From Pseudomonadota bacterium (GTDB lineage Bacteria > Pseudomonadota > Gammaproteobacteria > Burkholderiales > Gallionellaceae), in contig JAJZUH010000048.1 in NCBI GenBank assembly GCA_021847165.1, positions 1 to 11,204 of the forward strand: a stretch of DNA of 11,204 nt, in the 5' to 3' direction. The translations under genes and the position numbers were made by a program. The notes under the pieces were generated by a model. That model did not search any database. It worked only from the letters and a program-made list of their open reading frames with translations, and was not told where the DNA came from. The number at the start of each line of letters is the position of its first letter. The stretch's first letter is position 1. Positions 1-8,122 of the stretch are shown here, in pieces.

Positions 1-1066
1 TTTCGCTGCGGCGCTGCCGTTCCGCATGATCGCGCAACGCGCGGATCGTCGGAACCACCTCGCGGGATTCCATCCAGTGGATGAATTCGTTGACGCCGGA
101 GTCGATGATCACCTCGGCCTCGCGCACTGCGCCTTGGCGCGCATCCAGACCGTCGCGCACCACATCGGACAGGTCGTCCACGGTGTAGAGGAACACGTCG
201 CTCAGCTCGGCGACCTCCTTTTCCACGTCGCGCGGCACGGCCAGATCGACGATGAACAGGGGGCGATGCTTGCGCGCCTTGAGTGCACGCTCGACCATGC
301 CCTTGCCCAGGATCGGCAGGGGGCTGGCGGTGCAAGTGACCACGATGTCGTGCTGCGCCAGCTGTTCGGGAAGCTCGTTCAGCGTGATGGCGTGGCCGTT
401 GATGCGCCGGGCCAGGACCTGCGCACGCTCCAGGGTGCGGTTGGCGACGGTGATGTGTTTGGGATTGCGGGCGGCAAAGTGCACCGCATTCAATTCGATC
501 ATCTCGCCCGCGCCGATAAACAGGACGCGCTGGTCGCTGATGCTGGGATAGATGCGCTCGGCGAGCTTGACTGCAGCCGCCGCCATGGAAACGAGGTTGG
601 CGCCGATCTCGGTCTGCGTGCGAACATCCTTGGCTACCGAGAAGGTGCGCTGGAACAGCTTGTGCAGCAGGAAACCCAGGGTGCCGGCCTGCTCGGCCTG
701 CCGCACCGCCTGCTTCATCTGGCCCAGGATCTGCGGTTCGCCCAGCACCATGGAATCCAGCCCGCTGGCAACGCGGAAAGCATGCTTGACCGCCTGCTCC
801 TGCGGCAGGCGATAGATATAAGGTTCGATCTCGGCGACAGGCAGATGATGATAGTCGGCCAGCCAGCCGACCGCCTGGGTGGGCGCAGTGGTGCTGCAGT
901 AGATTTCGGTACGGTTGCAGGTGGACAGGATGGTCGCTTCCTTTGCCGCACCGTTGCCCACCAGGTCGCGCAGGGCGACATCCAGCGTCTCGGCATTGAA
1001 CGCGATCTGCTCGCGCACGGCGAGCGGCGCGGTCTGATGGTTGATGCCGAAAGTTAATAACTGCAT
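1..1066 (-). CDS. hemA: Glutamyl-tRNA reductase (3'-truncated by window edge)
   Basis: Reduces the glutamate on charged tRNA-Glu to glutamate-1-semialdehyde with NADPH, the first committed step of the C5 route to haem, in the cytoplasm. The translation starts [14 protein letters not shown], the family N-terminus. It has the catalytic cysteine at residue 50 in [10 protein letters not shown], the substrate-domain segment [11 protein letters not shown], a Rossmann NADPH site with IGAGEM, and the VDLAVPRD motif. 355 codons are present; the family is usually about 415-430 residues, so the C-terminal dimerisation domain lies mostly outside the window. The ATG at 1066 is the only start fitting the family N-terminus; its Shine-Dalgarno site is weak, with no AGGAG-like run at the usual distance. 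It follows the 131-residue TPR gene by 93 bp but has its own consensus -10 box, so it is probably a separate transcription unit. No frameshift or missing key residue is seen in the visible part. Confidence 0.97.
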   Translation of the reverse strand, partial: MQLLTFGINHQTAPLAVREQIAFNAETLDVALRDLVGNGAAKEATILSTCNRTEIYCSTTAPTQAVGWLADYHHLPVAEIEPYIYRLPQEQAVKHAFRVASGLDSMVLGEPQILGQMKQAVRQAEQAGTLGFLLHKLFQRTFSVAKDVRTQTEIGANLVSMAAAAVKLAERIYPSISDQRVLFIGAGEMIELNAVHFAARNPKHITVANRTLERAQVLARRINGHAITLNELPEQLAQHDIVVTCTASPLPILGKGMVERALKARKHRPLFIVDLAVPRDVEKEVAELSDVFLYTVDDLSDVVRDGLDARQGAVREAEVIIDSGVNEFIHWMESREVVPTIRALRDHAERQRRSE

Positions 1067-1102
1067 GGGAATGAACGACTATCCGGTTGCGCAAGGAGGC
1101 GG

Positions 1103-1108
1103 ATTATA
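1103..1108 (-). promoter_or_regulatory. hemA -10 box (TATAAT)
   Basis: On the minus strand this reads TATAAT, a perfect sigma70 -10 hexamer, 37 bp before the hemA ATG, giving a predicted leader of roughly 30 nt. No good -35 hexamer is found at 16-18 bp spacing, and there is no TGn extension. The promoter may therefore need an activator or may be weak. Confidence 0.55.
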
Positions 1109-1159
1109 GAGTCTGGACGACCCGAACACCAGCCGACCCGCCTCCCGCGCTTGACAGGA

Positions 1160-1555
1160 CTATTTCTTCGCCTGCAGCTGGGCCAAGGCCTGTTCCGCAT
1201 CCGGCCGCAGGCGGCTGTCGGGATGGTTCTTCACGAAATCGGCAAATCCGGCCTGCGCGCCCGGCATATCGCCCGCATCGTACAAGGCGAGCGCCTTCTT
1301 GAACGCCGCCAATTCCTCTTCCTCCACAGGCTGGGTATTGGCCTCGCCTTTCCAATAGACGTCGTCTGCATCCGCCAGCGAACCGCGCACGCCCCCGACT
1401 GCCGTCGTCGTGGTGATCTTTTTCCGCGGTGTCAGCAGTTCGATCTTCCGGCGCAGGCGCTCCCACAGCGAGCCGCCGTCCTGCTTGTCGTCCGCGCTGT
1501 ATGCCGGTGCAGCAAGCACGGCCCCCAGCAATGCGATCGCGATCATCCTTTTCAT
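1160..1555 (-). CDS. Small exported TPR-type protein, function unknown
   Basis: 131 residues. Residues 1-20 form a Sec signal peptide (MKRM, then a hydrophobic core, then APAYS before ADDK), so the mature protein of about 110 residues should be periplasmic. The mature start is charged (SLWERLRRKIELLTPRKK), followed by a Thr run and the motif AVGGVRG near residue 53. Residues about 78-130 look like a TPR-type helical pair: a helix around AAFKKALALYDAGD, then AGFADFVKNHPDS and a final Ala/Leu/Gln helix. The start has a clear AGGAG 7 nt upstream of the ATG. It lies 50 bp after the giant NHL/transglutaminase gene on the same strand and is probably the last gene of that operon. I do not recognise a specific family; a protein-binding accessory role for its large neighbour is inferred from context only. 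Confidence 0.85.
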   Translation of the reverse strand: MKRMIAIALLGAVLAAPAYSADDKQDGGSLWERLRRKIELLTPRKKITTTTAVGGVRGSLADADDVYWKGEANTQPVEEEELAAFKKALALYDAGDMPGAQAGFADFVKNHPDSRLRPDAEQALAQLQAKK

Positions 1556-1605
1556 GTGAATCTCCTCACTTTAAGCACGGCTACTGGTGCAACGATACAT
1601 CCGTC

Positions 1606-4600
1606 TCAAATCGCATTCAATAGCTCCAATTCCAGCGCACGGTGCTCTTCCTTGACCGCCGGATCGAGCGACTGCGCCTTGACGAAGGCCGCCTTGGCTT
1701 TCTTGACATCGTTGCCGGCCTTGTAGGCCCGCGCCAGATTGACCCAGACCTTGGCGTCCTTGGGCGCAAGCTGGGTCGCTGCCAGATAGGCTTTCTGCGC
1801 CTCCTGGTGCTTGTCCTGGATCATGAAGATATTGCCGCGATTGTTCATCGCCGCCGCGTTTTTGGGGTCCAGTGCAAGCACCTTGTCGAAATACTTCATC
1901 GCCTCGTCGCGATCCCCGGCCTTGGCCAGGATGATGCCCATCTGCAGGTGCGCATCGACGTCCGACGGGTTCTTCTTGATCGCGGCCAGATAGCGGCGTG
2001 TCTTGGTCTGCGAACTGATCTTCAGCACCGACATGTGATCGCCGGGGAACTTCTTCTCGATCTCGGTGCGCGATATGTCGCCCTGTTTCTGGTTCGAGTC
2101 CGGCAGGCTGGCCGGCTTGTATGTCTCCCATGAGGTATGCACATCAAGCACGGTCATGTCCTTGTCCTTCCACTTGTAGTAGGTTGCGGCCCCCTTCTCC
2201 CAAGCCTTGACGAAGGCGCTGCCCAACAGCGTGGTTTCCACCGGTATCCACAGATGGTCCTGGTAGATCACGTACATGTTGTCCATGGTATAGCCATCCT
2301 GGTCGGCCGCGATACCGCTGTCGAACATCATGAACATGTGTCCGGGCACTTCCAGCACGCGGGTGTTGATCCCCATGCTTTCCAGCGCGGCAGAGTAGAG
2401 GGCGACCAGGTCGTCGCAGTCGCCCGACTTGCGCTCCAGCGTCTCGCGCGGGAACTGCACGTAATCGACCGTATCCACCTTGCCCGAACTGACCTGGTAG
2501 GGATTGCTCGGGTCCGGGATGTAGGTCATGCCGTACACGCCCAGCATATCGAAGACGGCAGCGGACAGTTGCGCCTGATCCTTGGTCTCCTTGAACTGGG
2601 TCACCACCGAACGCACGATATTCAACACCGGCGGATCCTTGGGCGTGACGAAAGCGGCATAGCGGTCGCGATCGTCCCAGGTCAGCCGGTGCTTGTCGTA
2701 GATGTTCACCGTCGGATTCTTGCTGAACGTGACGCGCTTGCCGTTCTCGAAATAGCTGGCTTCGATCATCGCCTGCACCGACGTGTCTTCGGTGAGCGTC
2801 AGGATGCTGTTGTTGAACACCGCCTTGAGCGGCACTTCCTGGCTTTGTCCCGGCAACAGCTTGTCCAGCTTGGTTTCCGTCGGGAAGTCCATGAAGTCGC
2901 GCAGCTGGAACGTGACCTTGAGCCGCTCCATGCTCTTGTTGGTATTGTTGATCAGCTTGATGCGCCCGATACCGTCGCGTTCGTAGATCTTGTACGAGTT
3001 GGAGAACACGTCGCGCAACTGCACCACTTCGATCTCCAGCGGCGGGCGGTTGAATACCTGCGTGGCCGCCTCGACGGCCAGCTTCTCCGATTCGGTACCG
3101 TCGCTGCTGGCCGTCGACACGTAGTAGGTATATCCGGTCTCCGGCGTCAATCCGTCCTTGATGAATTCGGGCTGGGTGACTTCACCGATCTTCGTGTAGG
3201 AATCCCCCTCCTTCTGGTAGATGCGGTAGGCGCTGAAGTACTTGGCATCGGTTGCCGCCCAGTTCAGTTTCACCTGCCACGGCGTGGTCGTCACCTGTAC
3301 CGCCGCAAGCACGGGCGGGACGAATTTCGTCGGCACAGCACCCGCTGCGGCACTGGTTGCGCCCTCGAACCCGGCGTCCGTCTCCGCACCGACGCGGTAA
3401 TAATAATGTGCGCCGGCATCCAGATCCTGATCGACAAACTGGTTGTTCGGGCTGGTGCCGACCGGCACGAAACCTCCGCTCTCGCTGCCGGAGCGGTAGA
3501 TGCGATACTGTTTGATGCAGGCGGCGGTTGCCGCAGCCCAGTGCAGTTCGACGGAGTGCACCTTGCCTTGCGCTTCGAGTTGCTGCGGCGCTTCCGGCTT
3601 GCACAAGGATGCCAGCATCTGCACGCGCTTGTTGCCGTTATCCGAGACCGCGAAACCGGAACCGCCGCCATACGCCATGGCGACCGGATCGTCAAATGCG
3701 CCGGCACCCGAACCCTTGGCACCGAACGAATGCAGCAACTGCCCCTTGGGCGAGAACACCTTCACCTGATTGCCGTCCAGCACCATCACTTCATCGTTCG
3801 CAGCGATCAGCGCCACGGGCCTGGACAACAGGCTACCACCCTCCTTGGTCTTGCCGAACTCGCCGGCCGACTGCCCATTGGCTGAATAAGCAAGCACGCT
3901 GTCGCGTGCCGCGTCGAGGATGTACAGGTTGTCGTGCTGATCGAACGCCATGGCGACGGGCTCGCGCAACTTGCCCGAATTCTCGCCGTTCAGCGCATTC
4001 AGGAACACGCCGTCGGCCCGGAAGATCTGCACATTGTGATTGGAGCGGTCGGCCACGAATACCATGCCCGAGGACGACACCGCAATGGCCGAGGGATTGT
4101 CGAACTGCCCCGCCTTGCTGCCTTCGCTGCCGAAGCTCAGCAGCACCTTGCCCGTCTCGTCCAGCTTCGCCCCCCGCGCGCCCTTGCGGTCCAGCACCCA
4201 GATCGCGCCGGCCTTGTCCACCGTCACGGCGGATAACTGCATGTTGTCCAGCTTGATCTCGCCGGCCAGCGCGCCCTTGCGGATCACCTGCAGGCTCTTC
4301 CTGTCCTTGCCCACCGCATAGAAGGTTTCCTTGCCGTCCCCTGCCAGCGCTCCCGCTTCCACCGGAATGCTGGACAACCATTTCACCGAAGCCCGGCCTG
4401 CTGTTCTGGGCAGCAGGTCGAGCGGCTTGCCGGCCTCGACGGCAAACGCATCGATCAGCGATTTCCTGGCATCGCCGACAAACACCTGTTGCGACCTGTC
4501 CACCGCCATGCCGGACAGGTTCTTGAACTGCGCCTTGCCTTCGCCGCCGGAGCCGAAGGTGTACATCAGGTTGGCATCGAAGTCATATTTCAGGATGGTG

Positions 4601-5358
4601 AAGCTGCTTTCGTCGGCGACATAAATGCCGTCTTCCGCCACGCCCAGCGCGACCGGCTTGCCCGATTTGGGCAAGGAACGCACGTAAGCCCCGTTCGCCC
4701 CGTATATCTTGATCGATCTGTCGTCCGCATCGCGCACGTAGATGCGTCCCTGCACATCCAGCGCGATGTCGGCCGGCTCGCCCAACTTCCAGGCCTTGTC
4801 CTTTTCCGCCGCGCCCGATGCCGCCTGGCTCAAGGCCAGGGTGGAGAGGAAGACGCCGTTGATGCCGAACATCTGTATCCGACCATTGCCGGTATCGGCG
4901 ACATACACCACGCCTTCGTGCACGGCGATGCCCTGCGGCTCGTCGAGCGCAACGTCGCTGGCAAGGTTGCCGCCCGCCTTGCTGCCGAACCGGCCCAGAT
5001 ATTTCCCCGTCGCCAGGTCATACATGACGACCTGGTTCAGCTTGCTGTCCACCACGTAGATCGTCCCGCCGGCGACCGCAGCCGCCTCCGGCTTCCTGGT
5101 CAATTCGATATCGCCACTCTTCGGCGCCAGCGTCATGAGCGTCTTGCCGTCCTTGTCCAGCACCTCCACCGGGCCATCCTGCTTGGCGATGAACAGCCTG
5201 TCGCCGCCGACGCCGAGCAATTTGCGCAACTTGGGCGCTGCAATCTCACCGCGAAAATCCGCCTTGGAGAATCCGTTGGTCGTGCCTGCCCCTGTGTCGG
5301 CGGCATGGGCCGCGAATGAAAGCAGCAGCAATGAAATCACTATCGATATGTTTCGCAT
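1606..5358 (-). CDS. Giant secreted NHL beta-propeller / FN3 / transglutaminase-like / TPR protein
   Basis: A 1250-residue exported protein with an unusual multi-domain build. Residues 1-19 are a signal peptide (MRNISIVIS, a Leu-rich core, AHA before ADTG). Residues about 35-585 carry many NHL-type repeats, for example EPQGIAVHEGVVYVADTGNG and NPSAIAVSSSGMVFVADRSN, enough for one or two beta-propellers. Two fibronectin type III domains follow (about 590-675 and 680-765), then a beta-rich linker (about 775-890). Residues about 900-1055 are a transglutaminase-like (papain-fold) domain with Cys981 in KSGDCDD, His1007 in PGHMFMMFD and Glu1041 in WIPVETT. TPR repeats occupy about 1120-1240. The ATG at 5358 is chosen because the signal peptide begins there with GAGG just upstream; an upstream ATG at 5376 and a TTG at 5379 are in frame but would put charged residues ahead of the signal. 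It lies 78 bp after the CHASE2 cyclase gene and is probably co-transcribed with it. The substrate is unknown: peptidase, amidase or cross-linking activity are all possible. Confidence 0.9.
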   Translation of the reverse strand: MRNISIVISLLLLSFAAHAADTGAGTTNGFSKADFRGEIAAPKLRKLLGVGGDRLFIAKQDGPVEVLDKDGKTLMTLAPKSGDIELTRKPEAAAVAGGTIYVVDSKLNQVVMYDLATGKYLGRFGSKAGGNLASDVALDEPQGIAVHEGVVYVADTGNGRIQMFGINGVFLSTLALSQAASGAAEKDKAWKLGEPADIALDVQGRIYVRDADDRSIKIYGANGAYVRSLPKSGKPVALGVAEDGIYVADESSFTILKYDFDANLMYTFGSGGEGKAQFKNLSGMAVDRSQQVFVGDARKSLIDAFAVEAGKPLDLLPRTAGRASVKWLSSIPVEAGALAGDGKETFYAVGKDRKSLQVIRKGALAGEIKLDNMQLSAVTVDKAGAIWVLDRKGARGAKLDETGKVLLSFGSEGSKAGQFDNPSAIAVSSSGMVFVADRSNHNVQIFRADGVFLNALNGENSGKLREPVAMAFDQHDNLYILDAARDSVLAYSANGQSAGEFGKTKEGGSLLSRPVALIAANDEVMVLDGNQVKVFSPKGQLLHSFGAKGSGAGAFDDPVAMAYGGGSGFAVSDNGNKRVQMLASLCKPEAPQQLEAQGKVHSVELHWAAATAACIKQYRIYRSGSESGGFVPVGTSPNNQFVDQDLDAGAHYYYRVGAETDAGFEGATSAAAGAVPTKFVPPVLAAVQVTTTPWQVKLNWAATDAKYFSAYRIYQKEGDSYTKIGEVTQPEFIKDGLTPETGYTYYVSTASSDGTESEKLAVEAATQVFNRPPLEIEVVQLRDVFSNSYKIYERDGIGRIKLINNTNKSMERLKVTFQLRDFMDFPTETKLDKLLPGQSQEVPLKAVFNNSILTLTEDTSVQAMIEASYFENGKRVTFSKNPTVNIYDKHRLTWDDRDRYAAFVTPKDPPVLNIVRSVVTQFKETKDQAQLSAAVFDMLGVYGMTYIPDPSNPYQVSSGKVDTVDYVQFPRETLERKSGDCDDLVALYSAALESMGINTRVLEVPGHMFMMFDSGIAADQDGYTMDNMYVIYQDHLWIPVETTLLGSAFVKAWEKGAATYYKWKDKDMTVLDVHTSWETYKPASLPDSNQKQGDISRTEIEKKFPGDHMSVLKISSQTKTRRYLAAIKKNPSDVDAHLQMGIILAKAGDRDEAMKYFDKVLALDPKNAAAMNNRGNIFMIQDKHQEAQKAYLAATQLAPKDAKVWVNLARAYKAGNDVKKAKAAFVKAQSLDPAVKEEHRALELELLNAI

Positions 5359-5436
5359 GTCCTCGATCCAATCCATCAAAGTATTAAGTCTACTCCCCGG
5401 TCGCCCGCATTCATTGCGTCTGCGCGGCCACGGCGT

Positions 5437-7479
5437 TCATTTTTCTGCGCGATTGAACACGCCGTCCCAATCGTCTCCCGGCGGGTTCTGCATGAAATAC
5501 CCGCAACGTTCCACGTATATTTTACTGGGTTTATCCTCGGGCGCGTCCGTCTGCACCGCCTTAAATCCTGCCAGTGCCTGCTCCCATTCTTTTGCCCGGT
5601 ATGCGGCCAGTGCCGCCTCGAACCGTTTTGCGGTCTGCGCATCCAGCATCGACAGGCCGTCCAGCGGTTCATATATGGTAACGGGCAAATGCTTCCCCAC
5701 CACGCGGATCTTGTCTATCTCGCGGTAGCTGCAGATCTCGCGGGTCCTTTTGTAGGTCTCTTCGCCCACCAGATAGCTCACGCCGTAGTACTTTGCCGTT
5801 CCTTCCAGCCGCGCAGCCTGGTTCACCGTATCCCCGATGACCGTATATTCCATCTTCTTGCCGGCCAGGCCGACATTTCCTGCCACCACCTCGCCGGACT
5901 GGATGCCGCCGCGGATCACGAACGGCTCCACCCCGCTCTGCAGCCACGTCTTGTGCAATTCCTTCATGCGCCGGTCGATCACCTTGATGCAGTCGATCGC
6001 CAGCCTGGCGTGATCGGGCTGCGCCAGCGGCGCCCCCCAATAGGCCATGATGCCGTCGCCGATGAACTTGTCGATCGTGCCGTCGTGCTGTTCGATCACC
6101 TGCACCATGGCGCCCAGATATTCATTCAGCCGCGACACCACTTCCTGCGGCGGATGCGCCTCGCTGAACGAGGTGAATCCCTTGATATCGGTAAACAGCA
6201 CCGTCACTTCCTTGTTGTCGCCGCCGATCTTGGCCGCCTCCGGATCTTTCTCCAGTCGCGCCACCAGCTTGGGCGACAGATAGCTGGAGAACATCGAGCG
6301 CATCTCGCGTGCGCTGCGTTCCAGCACCAGATAGCGGAAGCTGCCGCCGACCAGCAGTGACACAATGACCGACAGGGTCGGATAGATGATATTGAGCCAC
6401 TCCCCCGCAGTGAACATGTAATAGGTGAACCAGATATATGCCGACACCAGCACGATCATCGCCGGGATCGCACCGTACAGGCGCAAGCGTATGGTCAGGA
6501 AATAGGCCAGCGCACCCATCGCAATGATGAAGGCCATGTCGATCAGCGATTCGACTCCACCCTGGCGGATGTAGCGCTCGCTGATGATGTTGTCGGCAAC
6601 CGTGGCGTGCAATTCCACCCCGGGCGTATTGCCGTCGAAAGGCGTCACCCGCATGTCATAGACGCCCAGTGCAGTTGCTCCGACAAACAGGATCTTGCCC
6701 TGCAACTCTGCCGCCGGGACGCGCCCGTTCATCACGTCGGTAAAGGAATAACGGGGATAAGCGCCGCGCGGTCCGACATAGTTGATCCACATCCGGTTCT
6801 CCCCGTCCACCGGGATGTGGTGCCTGCCCAATGCGATGTCGAAGTCGCCGATTTCGAATTTGTGTTCGTCCAGCGCCAGCATCGCCGCCATCAATCCCAG
6901 CGCGGGAGTCTGTTTGCCGTCCTGCTCGAGCAACAGCGGATAGCGGCGGATCACGCCGTCGTCGTCGGGCAACTGGTTGATATGCCCGACCCCGATCGCG
7001 CCGCGCTCGATTTCCGGCAGGCTGCGGGTGATGTTCGCCACGCGCCCGTTCTTGTCGTATTCGAAGGCCACCGCCAGCACGACATTGCCGGCACGCCTGG
7101 TGGCGGCGGCAAAAAGCTGGTCGTGCGCCACGCTCTCGCGCTCGGGGAAAAAGGCGTCGAACATCACCGCCTTCGCCCTTGCCGCAGTCAGCCTGTCCAG
7201 CAGGTGCGCATAACGGTCGCGGCTCCAGGGGTATCGCCCCAGTTCGGCGATGCTCTTCTCGTCGATGGCGATGACAGCGATGTTCGGGCTGGGCGGGATC
7301 GGCCCGCGCATGACCTTGAAGCGCAGGTCATAGGTCTTGGCCTCGAATGCCTCAAGGAAGGAGTTCTGCGTGTAGTAGAGGAACAGGACGCCGGCAATCG
7401 AGACTATCGCCAGCCAGAACGACAGGGCGTTCGCATTTCTGTGCACCAGCATTTTCTTCCAGAACGGCTTGATGGCCAT
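5437..7479 (-). CDS. CHASE2-domain class III adenylate cyclase
   Basis: 680-residue membrane protein predicted to make cAMP from ATP under control of an extracytoplasmic sensor. There is one N-terminal membrane helix (about 19-36). A periplasmic CHASE2 domain follows (about 45-300) with typical segments such as IAVIAIDEKSI, GRYPWSRDRYA and LFVGATALG. Three closely spaced membrane helices lie at about 310-385. The cytoplasmic class III cyclase domain is at about 420-605. Catalytic residues look complete: metal-binding Asp431 (FTDIKGFT) and Asp475 (KFIGDGIMAYWG), adenine-selecting Lys471 and Thr546 (EYTVIGD), and transition-state Asn553 and Arg557 (NQAARLE). The Lys/Thr pair points to ATP rather than GTP. 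Residues about 615-665 form a TPR-like tail. The ATG at 7479 has GGGAGG 5 nt upstream; the longer in-frame ORF from 7533 lacks such a site. It is probably the first gene of an operon with the NHL/transglutaminase protein. No CRP-like palindrome was found upstream. Confidence 0.95.
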   Translation of the reverse strand: MAIKPFWKKMLVHRNANALSFWLAIVSIAGVLFLYYTQNSFLEAFEAKTYDLRFKVMRGPIPPSPNIAVIAIDEKSIAELGRYPWSRDRYAHLLDRLTAARAKAVMFDAFFPERESVAHDQLFAAATRRAGNVVLAVAFEYDKNGRVANITRSLPEIERGAIGVGHINQLPDDDGVIRRYPLLLEQDGKQTPALGLMAAMLALDEHKFEIGDFDIALGRHHIPVDGENRMWINYVGPRGAYPRYSFTDVMNGRVPAAELQGKILFVGATALGVYDMRVTPFDGNTPGVELHATVADNIISERYIRQGGVESLIDMAFIIAMGALAYFLTIRLRLYGAIPAMIVLVSAYIWFTYYMFTAGEWLNIIYPTLSVIVSLLVGGSFRYLVLERSAREMRSMFSSYLSPKLVARLEKDPEAAKIGGDNKEVTVLFTDIKGFTSFSEAHPPQEVVSRLNEYLGAMVQVIEQHDGTIDKFIGDGIMAYWGAPLAQPDHARLAIDCIKVIDRRMKELHKTWLQSGVEPFVIRGGIQSGEVVAGNVGLAGKKMEYTVIGDTVNQAARLEGTAKYYGVSYLVGEETYKRTREICSYREIDKIRVVGKHLPVTIYEPLDGLSMLDAQTAKRFEAALAAYRAKEWEQALAGFKAVQTDAPEDKPSKIYVERCGYFMQNPPGDDWDGVFNRAEK

Positions 7480-7571
7480 CGATCCTCCCAGCTGCGGTCT
7501 TGAGGCCGCCTCCCCGCTGCCCCAAGTCTGCATAATGCCATAGCCGGGGAAAAGTCAGGTGCGCAGAAATG

Positions 7572-7603
7572 CAAGAAGCCCGGCTGGAAAGTCGGGCTTC
7601 TTG
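7572..7603 (-). terminator. Hairpin terminator after the lipoprotein gene
   Basis: A perfect 11-bp inverted repeat (CAAGAAGCCCG and CGGGCTTCTTG) with a 10-nt loop lies 45 bp past the lipoprotein stop codon and 92 bp before the cyclase start. On the minus strand the downstream side is T-rich (TTCTTGCATTTCT) rather than a pure U-run. It probably ends lipoprotein transcription and insulates the cyclase operon. The symmetry could also let it act on plus-strand transcripts. Confidence 0.7.
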
Positions 7604-7648
7604 TGAGGTTGGCGTTTCGGCGGCGTCGCTCGGGCCTCCATCGGTTGG

Positions 7649-8038
7649 CTATCTGGCCATTCTGGCCTTCTCCTCGCGGAATACCGGCCCCCATTTGGGA
7701 TGCCCTTCCTCCTCCGGTTTCAGTTTGAACTGCGGATCGATGTTCAGGATCTTGTCGAACTCGCTCCGGCATTGGGCAACTTCGTCGTTGATGCAGTGTA
7801 TGAAAGCCAGGTATTTATGCGCTGTCAGCTTCTGCTCTTTGCTGGCCACCCCATCCACGGGAGAATGATTCAGCAGATGATTCAATACCAGCTTCGCGGT
7901 TGCCATATCGCCTTCCTCGAAGCTCTTCACGCCGACGTCCAGATCCTGCTGGGGATCGTCATTCCAGAAGGTAGCGGCACAGGCACTCAACAAGAATGGC
8001 GCCAAAGCCAAAGAAACGATCCATGCCGCTTTTTTCAC
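7649..8038 (-). CDS. Small TPR-like outer-membrane lipoprotein (TssQ-like?)
   Basis: 129 residues. A lipoprotein signal is clear: MKKAAW, a hydrophobic core and the lipobox LSAC with the lipidated Cys at residue 20. Ala at +2 predicts outer-membrane sorting. The mature part has a TPR-like helical region (VGVKSFEEGDMATAKLVLNH, then HKYLAFIHCINDEVAQCRSE, FDKILNIDPQF) and ends in EEGHPKWGPVFREEKARMAR. The His-Pro-x-Trp-Gly-Pro-Val ending and paired cysteines resemble, from memory, small T6SS-associated TssQ-family lipoproteins, but no other T6SS gene is in the window. The GTG at 8038 is chosen because AAGG sits 5 nt upstream and the signal peptide begins there; a GTG at 8050 is the alternative. 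The longest open frame (to 8167) would run into the tRNA-Phe gene and is rejected. It lies 84 bp after the tRNA, and I see no convincing promoter, so readthrough from the tRNA promoter is possible. Confidence 0.85.
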   Translation of the reverse strand: MKKAAWIVSLALAPFLLSACAATFWNDDPQQDLDVGVKSFEEGDMATAKLVLNHLLNHSPVDGVASKEQKLTAHKYLAFIHCINDEVAQCRSEFDKILNIDPQFKLKPEEEGHPKWGPVFREEKARMAR

Positions 8039-8090
8039 TTCAGCCTTCACTCCCGAAATTGCATGAGTACATTTGAGTCGCAGAAAGTTG

Positions 8091-8116
8091 AAAGGGCTCG
8101 CGCATGCAAGCCCTTT
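8091..8116 (-). terminator. Hairpin after tRNA-Phe (probable terminator or processing stem)
   Basis: On the minus strand AAAGGGCT and AGCCCTTT pair, and the inner TGC/GCG extends the stem to about 11 bp (one G-U) closed by an ATGC tetraloop. It begins 6 nt after the encoded CCA of tRNA-Phe. The downstream stretch (CAACTTTC) has only a short T-run, so termination may be leaky into the lipoprotein gene, or the stem may mark 3' processing. Confidence 0.55.
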
Positions 8117-8122
8117 GGGTGT

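Noticed and set aside
26..1057. Plus-strand open frame of 343 codons opposite hemA
   Set aside because: The minus strand encodes HemA with catalytic Cys50 in place; the plus frame is a shadow.
2137..3885. Plus-strand open frame of 582 codons opposite the NHL/transglutaminase gene
   Set aside because: Antisense shadow of a well-supported domain protein; His/Arg/Val-rich composition, no motifs and no ribosome site.
7530..7558. Candidate promoter for the cyclase operon (CTGACT with CATTAT)
   Set aside because: Spacing is only 15 bp and both boxes are 4/6 matches. A promoter is expected after the terminator at 7572-7603, but this one is too weak to call.
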